Position numbers and translations under genes: made by a program
The notes under the pieces: generated by a model
What the model was told of the DNA's origin: nothing
What the model saw: only the letters and a program-made list of their open reading frames with translations
Database searches by the model: none
Shown here: positions 52,053 to 62,928 of the stretch, in pieces
Position numbering within the stretch: position 1 is the stretch's first letter
How the letters are laid out: each line of letters starts with the position of its first letter
NCBI GenBank assembly: GCA_040954595.2
Contig: CM082595.2
Span: 4,464,001 to 4,528,000 of the forward strand
Length of the DNA: 64,000 bases
Reading direction: 5' to 3'
DNA from: Balanoglossus misakiensis
Taxonomy: Eukaryota > Hemichordata

Positions 52053-52406
52053 CGAGAATCATTCCCCGTCACCCACCGTCAAACTGTAAAGTAATTCTGT
52101 CTGCATATCAAACATAGGTGCCGGATAAGAGGCATAAAAGGGCCTCTGCGTGGACCTAAACCGTACAATCGCATACATGTATACGTTTTGACTTATACTC
52201 ATACTTTATCAATGACTAGTCTTGGAATTATAATTTCCATTATAATACTAGTATTATACAACAGTGCTGTTTTTCCACAGTCATTCTTCAATTGAAGAGA
52301 AAGCATTTCATGTATTCTTATTCGTAAAAAGGGTCAATTGAAAAGGTAGATTTAAGATTTTATGATTTTTCGTTCAAATAGTGGGTATTCTCAACTAATA
52401 TAATGC

Positions 52407-52412
52407 AATAAA
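52407..52412 (+). terminator. candidate poly(A) signal of the Ig-SEA gene
   Basis: AATAAA 355 bp after the stop codon, the first canonical hexamer noticed on the plus strand downstream. Confidence 0.45.
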
Positions 52413-52812
52413 TGGGATTCTGAACACGATAATATCGAGCATATCAACGGACTTGCACGTTGACGAGAATTTGAATCATTCGTCTGAAACAAGTTCATTG
52501 TCAAAGATGGTACAATTATTCATGGACGCCAACGAGTTATTTCGGAGGAATTTACCCTGCTCAGGCCATCAGTGAGTCGTTACGCAATTAGAGAGTCTCC
52601 ATGCCACACGCCACAGTCTGTGCATGCACATGCAGACAATTTCACAGCTCAGAAACAACAGGGGTGTTAATTGACCAGTGCTCGTGGCGGGTTCTCACTG
52701 CGTGCGAAGTCAATGAAGGTGATACTCTGCTCGAGGGAATACCCGGCTACCAACTGAGTCTACACCGACAATTGTGACGTCAACGCCGCCATGCGTCCGT
52801 TGGGATCCAGAT

Positions 52813-53517
52813 ATGCCAACGTGTGATTGCTCATGGTTAGTCAACAGTCGCACCGTATTCGCCATCTTGTTGGGGCTGAACGTCATCTTCGTGATGCTGC
52901 TGACCTCCGTATTCACCTTTAAAACTGTCACGGGTAGGTCAGATTCCGACGTATATACACTTGTATTTTGTAATACTAGTATACAATGTACCTATATACA
53001 GAGTCGTCCAAGCAACGTTGCCTTCCTCTGTATAATCATGGTCTAGTGATTAACACCTTCCCTGGGTAAACAAAAGACCCTTTGTTTTCGACAAATCATT
53101 ATTCATTATATGTAACAATAGAGTGCCACACTTCCAAAGATAATTTTTCTTCCTGCTCGAAGACTACATTACATGTACAATATTAGAAGAAAAACAAGTG
53201 CTATTAGTACACAAAGGTAGAAATCGGATAACAAAGTGGCCAATAATCAAAATTAAAGTCCACGATTACTCATCATCCGAAATTATTATTTACGTAAATA
53301 AAGTTAACGGTGCAAATTTTATCCAACAGCTTCTGGAAAGACAGAGGATCTACAGGAACAGACACCGACCAAAGCAACCTACACGTCCACTGTAAAACCG
53401 GCGACGACGACCGAGATCAACCCGCCGTTCCCCTTGACAACGGGCGAGGAGAATTTACCGAGGAGCACTGTTATCGAAGACTTGACAGGGACGGTTGAAC
53501 AGAATGTTTATGTTTGA
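52813..53517 (+). CDS. small single-pass membrane protein with Thr-rich segment
   Basis: Exon 52813-52933 (donor G|GTAGGT, phase 1) joins exon 53330-53517 (acceptor ATCCAACAG, phase 1, stop TGA), coding 102 residues. A short Cys-containing N-terminus (PTCDCSW) is followed by a hydrophobic helix (about residues 14-36). A hydrophilic Thr/Pro/Glu-rich stretch (TYTSTVKPATTTEINPP) then runs to the C-terminus. With the Thr-rich part outside, this would be a type II signal-anchor protein. The start is uncertain: the frame stays open upstream to 52723 with more Thr/Pro-rich coding (ESTPTIVTSTPPC), so an upstream exon may exist. A different ATG in a better context (GCCGCCATGC, 52791) opens an 11-codon frame that overlaps this start. 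The family is not recognised. It sits between two other cell-surface or secreted protein genes. Confidence 0.5.
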
Positions 53518-53711
53518 TACCCAACAGGGCATGTGCACGTCCATGTACATGTACTTGATGCACTCTGAGGGTCGCTGGACTGACAATACTACTACGGACA
53601 CACTTGGTAAAACCTGTACCTGGATAATTAAACGATTGTTTGCGATTTCTTTGGCGACCTCACTAGATATGAGACATACATCGCTCGCTTGATCTTTTGT
53701 TGCCAAGTACA

Positions 53712-53717
53712 AATAAA
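53712..53717 (+). terminator. candidate poly(A) signal of the small membrane protein gene
   Basis: AATAAA about 195 bp after the TGA at 53515-53517. Confidence 0.5.
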
Positions 53718-54033
53718 ACGTAAATTTCAAGCAGTTAATCTTTGAGACTCGACCTCCTTAAGTAGGGCTGTTCAAGTTGGGTGTAACCGCTTGTGGGGGA
53801 ACAGGTAAAGGTCAGGCGAGGTCGGTTTGCTATGCACGAAGAATCGCCAATTAGAATAACAAAGACGGATATTGTGAGTGTTGGAATTTTGGGTGTAGGT
53901 CGACCATCAGGGGAAAATTGAAGGGCTGTTTACACTTGAAACTGCATCGCGCGCGTTGACAATTTTGACGTTAAGCGACAGAGAGGTTTCGACTGCGACA
54001 CACAAGGACTAAAAAGGCGAACTCCACGTCACG

Positions 54034-57000
54034 ATGTGGGCTCGAATTTTGCAGATTTCGCTGGCGGTGTTTGTAGTCACGATTTCGAGAGTTTCGGGTA
54101 AGTCCGTTTCCCTATTAGCTCTGGTCATCCCATTTTGCGTTTCTGTTGCTTGGTTTGGTGGTTATGGGAATTAGAAGTATTAACACGTGGCCCTTGTAAG
54201 ATGTGTTCTTTCTGACGTGTAGCTAGAACTAACCGAAATGAAGACTACCCAAAAACTTGTCAAATTACTTTCATTTTCTCAAACATAAGTGCACGGTCGT
54301 ACGACCACCCAATTCCTGACCCAAATCCAGTATAATGGCTGCCAGTGCCCTGAATAACTAAAATGTACATGAACATTCTTTCAAACTAATTTACAAATTG
54401 ATATTTGGTGTCGCTATTTTCCCATTTGTTGGTCGAGTTTTAGAAAAATACCTGTACACTGCGCAATTATTTAACAGGCCATACTGGGACATATCTGTAT
54501 GTTCCCTTGTGTTATGCAAATAATGGTGACCCTGGCGAGGTCAATCACTGTCGTCTAAATGACGCAGGGCGCGAACGCTTGGCGGCCCTATCGCATTAAT
54601 TCTTTTCAAGCTTGTTGTGAAACTGTCTGTGAGGGTAATAAACAGTTCGGTTTACCGCTGCGCAGGAATTTGACCTTGTTGTCTTGTTCTGTGGATACGT
54701 CGTTTTGTTCCCGTGTTTAGTGACAGGAGAGGCGAATTTAACTTGTCACAAACAGATATTTGTGACAGGCATTGGCTTAATTTGTTTATTAGAGGGTTTC
54801 GAAATTTTCACTGTAATTTCGCTTGACCTGCGCTAGTCGACAGATCTTGCAAGAATCGAGTATGTGTTAATGACCACGTGTAGACCCAAGGAACGTGTCA
54901 TATCATAGGAAATGCCCAGGAAATTTAATTAACGTTCCCTCAACCTCAGTGTTCATTTTTCGTTTGCTTTGTGAACAGCAAGTTGTGTCGACCCCGGAGC
55001 ACCTGTGAATGGTACTGTGGACACATCGGGATCCACAGGTACGACGACGGGTGGCCAGTACAATGATTGGACGATTCTCCAGTTCTCGTGTAGCGACACG
55101 CACACGCTCTTAGGGTCAACGGCCATGACATGTACCACTGGAGGGTGGCAGCCTCCAAACGCTCCAACCTGCAAAGGTGAGAGTCCACCATACTACTTAA
55201 TTAATAAACACAACTGAATCCAATATCTCAATTATGTAAAAAAAAAAGTTCCGTTAATGATATGGTCACAATTTCCCGAGAAAATTTGCGATCAGAATGT
55301 TTTCTTCAAATTACCTCGAAGACAACTTGACAAGTAAAAAAAAAGACTTGGCATTTTGGAAAACTATAGGGAGAACAACAAGAAAATACACTTGTTACAC
55401 ACACAAAAATTCAAATTAGCCATACCTTATACAGATAGTGGCCCTTTAATCCCAAGTTGGATTCTTTTATATCATTAGAGAAATGTGACCAACCGGACCC
55501 AATTCCAAACGGCTACTACGAGGCAAATTTTCCCGTCAACGGCGTCAGTGGTACCGTAAGTGTCAAATGTGTCGCAGGCTACACACTGGCGGGAGCAGAT
55601 ACCATATATTGTTCAGATGGTAGCTATGGAAGCTATGTGCCAGGAGTGACATCTAAATGTAAAGGTATGTGGAACATGACAACACATAACCCTATTATGA
55701 CAAATCCAAGTGGAGTTTGATGTGGAAACTTATTTTGTAATGATATGTCCTCCACTGTTCTGTTCAGCACGTCTTTCATTGCTCTTATGTATTTTGGTTG
55801 TGACAGAGAGCTGTTCGCGGCCCTTACTGAACGCTTACGTCACAATCGAAGATGGCTTCGCAGACGACAGCGATCTTGTAGACTCAGGAGGAGTGATCAC
55901 GTATGGCTGCATACCTGGTTTTTCCGTCGTTGGACCGAACCAGGCCACGTGCAACGACGGCAACTGGGACTACACTCCACAATGTATAGGTGAGTTATGG
56001 TATTGCGACGGACCAATTACAAAAGAATCAATGCAAATCATCGTCGCAAACCACGACCTCTTTACGGCAACAGCCTGAGTTGCCTGGCGCGGAGGCCGTG
56101 ACGTATTACACATCTCTATAATTATTCATAGGCATTTTCCCGCCAGAACGAAATGCAACCAACTTTCGTCTCATAAATGTATTCACATGTAAATTAAAGC
56201 ATTTATGTTTTCTCGACAGCCAACTGTCCCATGAATGCTCCACCCAATGCCAGAATAAGCGGTTCCAACGTCCACGGGGGAACCTCAACCGTGACGTGCA
56301 AGGCTGGGTTCACTCCCAGCGACGGATACCGAGTCGTTTGCAGTTATGGAGTGTGGGTCGGCGAAATGCCAGTGTGTGAAGGTAGGTCAACACTGACCCC
56401 AAACATCATCATCACCCCAGACATTAATGTTTGGCACCATTACACTGTCATGTGGTGAATACATTACTAATATACATTGCGAACTTATCCTTTTTGACAG
56501 AAATTGCATTGTATCTTCCAGATACCCTTTCCGACTACATATCCGTATACCTTCCGTTCGAGAATGACTTCAACGACGCTAGTTACCTTGGTGACTACGA
56601 TGGCGCCAAAGAAGGCTCGGTGGCGTTTGCTGAGAACGCGGGTGTGTACGGTTCAGCGGCGTCGTTCGCGGGGAAGGGCAGAGTGGACGTGAAGAATGAC
56701 TTCGCCACCTATTCGGCCTTCTCCGTGAGTTTGTGGTTCAAGAGGACCGGGAACTTCGACATGTTCCAGGGTCTCGTTTCTCACGGAGGGTACGGCGAGG
56801 TGGAAGGGAGCGAGTTGGTTTTGGGAGACGAGAACCACGGGCAGCTTCTGAATGCCGGGCTGATGACACCAGGGAAGCGGGACACGTGGGATTACGTGAA
56901 CGTGGCAGCGACGGCGCACCGCTGGCATCATGCTCTCTACACGTACGACGGCACCGAGTTCAATCTTTACTTCGACGGCGAGAAGCAGAGCGGGGATTCA

Positions 57001-57810
57001 GACTGTTGCTCCGGACCCTTATCTCCGGGGTCCCAGCCGATTCGCATCGGGCAAGCCGGTCCGCCTCTTCTGAAGCAGTACTTCTACGGCCTGATCGATG
57101 AAGTGTACGTCTTCAGCATCGCCCTGAACGACACCCAAGCGGACATCATGTACCGTCGGGATGCATGGCCATGCGCTGATCCATCCCTGCTGGTCCATTA
57201 CTCTTTTGATGATGGGTTCAAAGATTCCTCCTGCTACGGGTGGCACGGCGTACCTTACGGGAAAGTATGGACGAGCAAGGGCGAGGCCGTGTTCGAAGAG
57301 GGCCAGATCAACATTGAGCAATTCAGAAACTTCATGTGGGGATCTGATTTGACGATAAGTTTCTGGTACTCCTGCAGCGAATGTTCGGAGGGGTCGACGG
57401 ACCCGGACACGTTCCAGAGAAATAGGAAAGGCTTGATTACAAATGGTCTGTACTCACCGGGGACCTTTGAACTGGCGTTGGAGGACACCGCTTCCGGCAC
57501 TTTCATCGAGGGCGGATTCTCCACCCAGGGGACACACAACAACCCGCGAGAAATCCAACTCCCGGTCACTGGTCCTCATCACGTGACTCTGGTGCGTGAC
57601 GGGATGGGTTCGAGCCTCTACCTGGACGGCACACGCGTCGGCAGCAGCTCGGCGGCAACGGGAGACCTGTTGACCGTCAGCAGCCCCGTGACCGTCGGCG
57701 TGACCGGAAGTGGTGACCCGAAGTACGCGCACAACTTCCAGGGCACCATCAGAGACGTGCGAATCTACAGCAAGGCCTTGTCTCAACAGGAGATCACAGA
57801 TTTGCAGTAA
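54034..57810 (+). CDS. secreted protein with four CCP (sushi) and two laminin-G-like domains
   Basis: Six exons: 54034-54097 (signal peptide), 54979-55176, 55479-55664, 55807-55989, 56220-56381 (one CCP module each), and 56501-57810. All introns are phase 1. The product has 700 residues. Each CCP exon shows the family pattern of four cysteines with a late Trp or Tyr, for example CVDPGAPVNG, ending GGWQPPNAPTC in module 1. Module 2 is atypical, lacking the usual late Trp. The last exon codes two concanavalin-A-like laminin-G (LamG_3) domains at about residues 275-485 and 490-700. Hallmarks are YLPFENDFND, RWHHALYTYDG and DEVYVFSIALND in the first, and VHYSFDDGFKDSS and GTIRDVRIYSKALS in the second. 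There is no transmembrane helix after the signal peptide. CCP and LamG-like pairs occur in extracellular matrix, complement-like and lectin proteins, so glycan or protein binding outside the cell is a fair inference. The exact partner is unknown. Confidence 0.9.
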
Positions 57811-58769
57811 CAAATCAATACAACTGGGATGATCATGCTCAGCCGAACTAATACTACTAATAACATTTTGTATTATGAATAATGTGACAATCAGTGAAAT
57901 ACATACACAAGTCCCGCCCTCTGAAAATGGAAATTAATGTCGTCAAAGTTTCCAGATTTTACCATGAATTAGTAACCCACTGTTTCATAGGCTGCTCAAA
58001 CCAATTGTATTCAGCTTGAAGGGGTGACGTTTGTGTAAGAAAAAAATCATTGCAATCACACCAATCCATATTACAAAGGTTATTATGACAAAACGTGCTA
58101 TAGCAACCTCTTCGACAATGGTTACGACGCATAATGTACACCGTGCAGTTGTTTACATATCAAGAAAGCAGCCACTATTAACTGGAGACAGACACTGACT
58201 GCAACGTTTATGCTGTTGTTGTCTTTTAATTTATATAATCGGTACAAAAACTAATAAACCTGAATAATACGAGAAACGTGTTCATTATGTTCCTCTTTTT
58301 GCACACCACACCACACCACACCTGAGGCACAGTTTCCTATGTCACCATAATTTGCATGTTATCTGTGTCCGCCTGGTGTCTGTAGAAAATTCCATTCCAC
58401 CTATATCTGACAAACCTATGGATCTGACAACCTTCCACAACCGTCCCTTGAATTCCATCCCTCATCAACTAAAGGCACATAATCGCAAATGCAATGGTGC
58501 AGCTTAAAGACCACGCCAGACAAGATCTGTATTCATAACGTAAAGCCAGAGTATCCAGTCGGACGATTTTCGTCGTACAGGCCACGATGACTTTCACGTT
58601 GTGGAGGTCTTGCACTTATTCTGGGCGCCATCAGTTGTCCTGCCTGCATAGAGATAGCAACACGACAGAATGTAACACAAATAAAATAATTTTGCTTATC
58701 CGAAACTTGCTTCAGAGAACAACATTTTGTTTTCGAGTTTTGTCATCCGGTACTTCCCTTCTGTATTAC
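57811..58769. other. convergent intergenic region with candidate poly(A) signal at 58253-58258
   Basis: About 960 bp between the stop codons of the CCP/LamG gene (plus) and the mucin gene (minus). AATAAA at 58253-58258 could end the plus-strand transcript. A (CACAC)n-like stretch lies at about 58305-58322. Confidence 0.5.
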
Positions 58770-61700
58770 TCAAGACAATATTCCTTTCTTTACCTGTCGT
58801 ATTGGCCGGAGTTCTTCACCACGTGACCTGCCCAGCGGTTTCCCGCTTCTACGTCCGGATCTTTCCGGTTGGTGTCCAATCGGTCTCGGGAGACTCTGTG
58901 TTTGCTGAGTTGCGACGCCATTGTTGGCTAGATCTTTGGGAGTGTGTCCATAAAGGTAAGACCACTTCGGTACTTGTTCCATCGGCGTGCCGTTGTCGGC
59001 CCTGAAGTTCTCCCCTCCCGGTGCGTCGACTCCCCAGCGCCGCTGTCCTTCCGGCGTCGCGCTGCTGAAGGACCACTCCTTCATCAACAGATGTCTTTCG
59101 TCCTGCGAGTGGACCATCGGGTTCCTGTAAACGACGGGTCTCCTCCCATCCTTGCAACCGCCGGCGATGATGCGCACGCAGCACAGGGCAACCACAAAGA
59201 CCACCACAAGTCCAACGACTGTACATGACACGACAATCGCAATCATCTTTCTGCCTGTAAAAAGTAGTTATCACGTGTCACTGCATGTACATTAAAGCAA
59301 GAGGCATTCTGAACACTTCGGTTAAAATTTATCGTCCGTTATACATTTTCAAAATGGCGCTCATCGACTACCATACTGATCTACCGTAAATCAAACATAT
59401 AAACATACCATTTGCCAGGTCTGTCGTCTTTGGTTTATCGACATCTGTAAAAAAATAATATTAATTCATCAGCAGTAGAAAAAGGGAAGATTTACACGAG
59501 TAGTAGCGGGCGATTCAATTTGTACAGGAGAATGGCGTACTCATCAGACTTCAATATTTGATTTGATTTGCATTATATATAGGAAAGCATTAAGCTCTAT
59601 GCAAGACACATTCAAACACGAATTCCATGAAAACTAACTTAAACTAGTTAACTATACCAACCAACTACATGTAACCAACTAACTAAGGATTTTCTCGCGT
59701 GTTGACATAAAAGGGAACTGAAACAGGAATTTACGAAGGAAAACCTTAAACCATTACCTTCTTCGGTGATAGATACCGTTTCTGGTACATATGCAAGTTC
59801 GTAGGCCGTCAAAGAATTTGACTGATTTAGACTCAAAACAAAGACGTCCAAAATTGTTGCCAAATTGACTGTTGCATTGTCATATATCAAAAGTTGACCG
59901 CTGATTTTAAAAACTCCGGTGTCTATGGCTCTTCGTGCATTTGTCCTGACATAGTCCAAACTCCTGTAAAAATTAAAACATTAAAATGCCAAACATCATC
60001 TCAGTCAGTCTTGCACAGTAAAAAATTAAATACGGACATTGAGAACAAGAGGAATCGATAGGTCAAATATGGACGGGCTGCTAAATCTTATTTCGTACAT
60101 ACAAGCACGACCAAGTGTTTGCCACAACTTATGTTCACAATGGATACATAGAGAAAGGTCATGAAGGTCACCAGTCATGCGTGATAATCACTCACGTTCT
60201 CGCTAGTTTTCTGTGCCTGAGAAAGTATGGTTGATTGACGCCACTCCCACCCCAATCGACAAGGTGTAAAGTTTCACAACAGAACTGTACAAGTTCCAAT
60301 ATAGTGCTGCATTAGTTCAAATACAGTTCATACCTTTGTAACGTCGCCTTGTAACAGCACACAGGAAACTCCTTTTCAAATGATTCCATTTGCTGTTAAT
60401 ATATTCGAAATTGGAAATCAGGCCATGTCACAACTACATAGGTCTACACATGTGCTTTCAATGAAATATTCATGCAATATTACATATAACATCCTGATTT
60501 GTGTCCATGAACAAGAGAGAAGGTTCACCCAATTATCACATCCGGGTCGATTTTGTTAGATGGCACTTGCCATGCTGTGGGTAAGCATTGATGTACACTA
60601 TACAATGTGTATATTCAACAGAAGGCCTTAAAATATGTAGGTCAGATGCCAAAATATTGAATAACACAGTCCTTTGCATTCCAGTATCCCACATAACAAG
60701 GGCTGACATACCACTTGGCTGAAGAGGCATGTTGTTTTGTTGAAATGGTAAACGTTTCTGCCAAGTTATGGGATTGTGAATTTCTCTGGGTGGAGAAAAA
60801 CACTCACCTCTTTGGTCAGTGCCATGGATAGACGCTGCAATTCGCAAGGTGTTAGTTCACTCTGCCCAGAGATGCTGCATTCGAGTTGATATCTCATTTG
60901 ACAGTTTGCCTGCACCTGTGAACAATCGTCATCATCTAATTCAGGGCATTCAGTTGACTGGCTTGTAATCCGTGTTGTATGAGATGATGTGGTAGTTGTA
61001 GTTGCCACTTTACTGCTTAGTGGTGCCGAGGTTTTGATTGTGGATATTGTACCACTTGTCTTTGCTGACGTTGAAGCCCTTTGAGAAAGAGTCGAGAAGT
61101 CAGTTTTGGATTTCTCTGATGTAGTATCTCCACGTGTTGTAAACTGTATCGTGGTTGGTCCATTGGTTGTTCTTTCTGCCAGCTGAGATGTCCCAATTTG
61201 ATCTGCTGTTGTTCGTGATGTCGAAAGCATGGATCTCGCCTGTGTAAGCAGTGTTGTTTGTAGATTCTGTGACGATACTGGCAAAGTTGCTTCTTGTGAA
61301 GCGGTTGTGTCAACGGTGGTCACTGATGTATTGATAGTTGAGGTTTGAGTAGAACCAGGTCCAGTTGTGGTCACTGAGTCCATGGTTGAGGATTGAGTGA
61401 GACTAGGTCCAGTTGAGGTCGCTGATGAATTCGTGGTTGAGGACTGAGTAGACTTAGGTCCAGTTGTGGTCATTGATGCATTCGTGGTTGGGAATTGAGT
61501 AGATTCAGGACCAGTTGTGGTCACTACCGAATCCGTGGTAGAGGCTTGAGTAGATTCAGGACCAGTTGTGGTCACTACTGAATCCGTGGTAGAGGCTTGA
61601 GTAGATTCAGGTCCAGTTGTAGTCAGCGATGCATTCGTGACTGAGGCTTGGGTAGATTCAGGACCAGTTGTGGTCACTACTGAATCCGTGGTAGATGATT

Positions 61701-62492
61701 GAGTAGACTTGGGTCCAGTTCTGGTCACTAAGTCCATGGTAGAGGATTGAGTAGATTCAGAACCAGTTGTGGTCACTATTGAATTCGTGGTAGATGATTG
61801 AGTAGATTCAGGTCCAGTTGTGGTCACTACTGAATCCGTGGTTGAGAATTGAGTAGACTTAGGTCCAGTTGTGGCCATGGAATCTATCATTGATGATTGA
61901 ATAGAAATAGTTTCTTTACATTTAAGAAAACTGCATTCACATTCCAATTATTTTAACGTTTCTGTATTTTGGGGTGACAGTATACCTTTAAAAAGACTGT
62001 CGCTCAATCGTTTCATTTTCAGTGAAAGTGACGTTTCGACATGTGTCACTTAAGTATTTTGTTTCACACTAAACCGGAAATCACGCGGAAACAATTACCT
62101 GTAGTACCAGAGCCACCCGTGGTCAAAGCCTGAAACAAAATCCGGAAACATTTTCCTTATTTTGAGTTTTCGATAGGATTATTGTGCGTGAATACATCTG
62201 GTATATAAGTACCTCAGGAGCCATTGAATGGAAATACTGGATGAATATGAAATCACTGAAGACTTTTGAAACAACACACACACGTGACCGTTCTATTACA
62301 CGTAGGGTAAGCATATCAAACAGGAAATGACGTTGAGGGCGAACGATCGACATGTCACGCACACATGTAAAGCGTCTTTACATTTACCGAGAGACATTGA
62401 CTTACTTGTGTATTTTGTGCCGAGAAAAATATCACGACAGCCACGGTAAATATGGATAAAGCTGGCTTACGGTAACCCATTTTCGGAAGCAT
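58770..62492 (-). CDS. single-pass membrane mucin with 17-residue Thr/Ser/Pro repeats
   Basis: Seven exons in matching phase: 62492-62406 (signal peptide), 62129-62099, 61883-60808, 60392-60334, 59963-59758, 59444-59409 and 59254-58770, giving 659 residues. Exon 3 codes about eleven repeats of the form TTTGPESTQ-SSTTDSVV, then other Thr/Ser-rich sequence dense in O-glycosylation sites. A Cys-rich segment (CSQVQANCQMRYQLEC, then PVCCYK) spans exons 3-4. Exon 5 codes a folded-looking juxtamembrane stretch (LDYVRTNARRAIDTG), possibly a degenerate SEA-type domain. The helix (about 502-525, MIAIVVSCTVVGL onward) leads into a 130-residue cytoplasmic tail with DERHLL, which fits the acidic dileucine endocytosis motif. 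The chosen start is the first of two in-frame ATGs (62492, 62480). The last codons include CAG|GTAAAG, so an alternative donor and further 3' exon are possible. The likely role is a protective or adhesive glycocalyx component. Confidence 0.8.
61318..61880 (-). repeat. coding minisatellite, 51-bp unit, about 11 copies
   Basis: Each unit codes 17 residues of the mucin. Two units (the third and tenth) are one codon short. The central two copies are almost identical in DNA, which points to recent duplication. Copy number is likely to vary between individuals. Confidence 0.9.
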
Positions 62493-62653
62493 GCTCTCAA
62501 TCAATATAACTGCGGAGGAAATAGTGAAGTATATATGGATATTAGAAAACCAAAGATCAGCCATACTATGATCCTGCCGGCAGAAGGGGTGATACATACA
62601 CCACAATGTTCATGTGAAGAAACGGAGATGGTGGTAATTTATTGTGTTCGGTA

Positions 62654-62928
62654 TCAGGATGCTGAAGCCTGGACTCTCTGATGTTTACTTGAACAGAATC
62701 TATTTGAGAACAAACGGTGCTTCGTGTTCATCATGATGTGACGCTCAGTATTTTCGGTCTGTGGAGAGTCTGTTATTAACATTTCTTCACGTCTGCATAT
62801 CTGCGCTTCGATGGACCGTGGACGTGGAGGATACTCAAGCTTCGTCAGCCCTTTGTTCGGGTACGGGTGTGTCTCCTTTTGGTCGATTTTTCCTCGTCGA
62901 ATCAAATCGTCTACGTTAGCTAATACTT
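62654..62928 (-). CDS. possible terminal exon of an unidentified upstream gene
   Basis: The open frame from a candidate acceptor (AAGATTTCAG, phase 1) to TGA codes about 90 residues. They are hydrophilic and protein-like: EVLANVDDLIRRGKIDQKE, then KLEYPPRPRSIEAQI and RREEMLIT. No family is recognised and no upstream exon was found before the window edge. The opposite strand is also open, but its composition is less protein-like. If real, the gene would end about 160 bp upstream of the mucin start on the same strand. Confidence 0.35.

Noticed and set aside
56653-57813. Several 90-120-codon frames on both strands within the last CCP/LamG exon
   Set aside because: Shadow frames of a GC-rich coding exon whose own frame shows clear laminin-G hallmarks.
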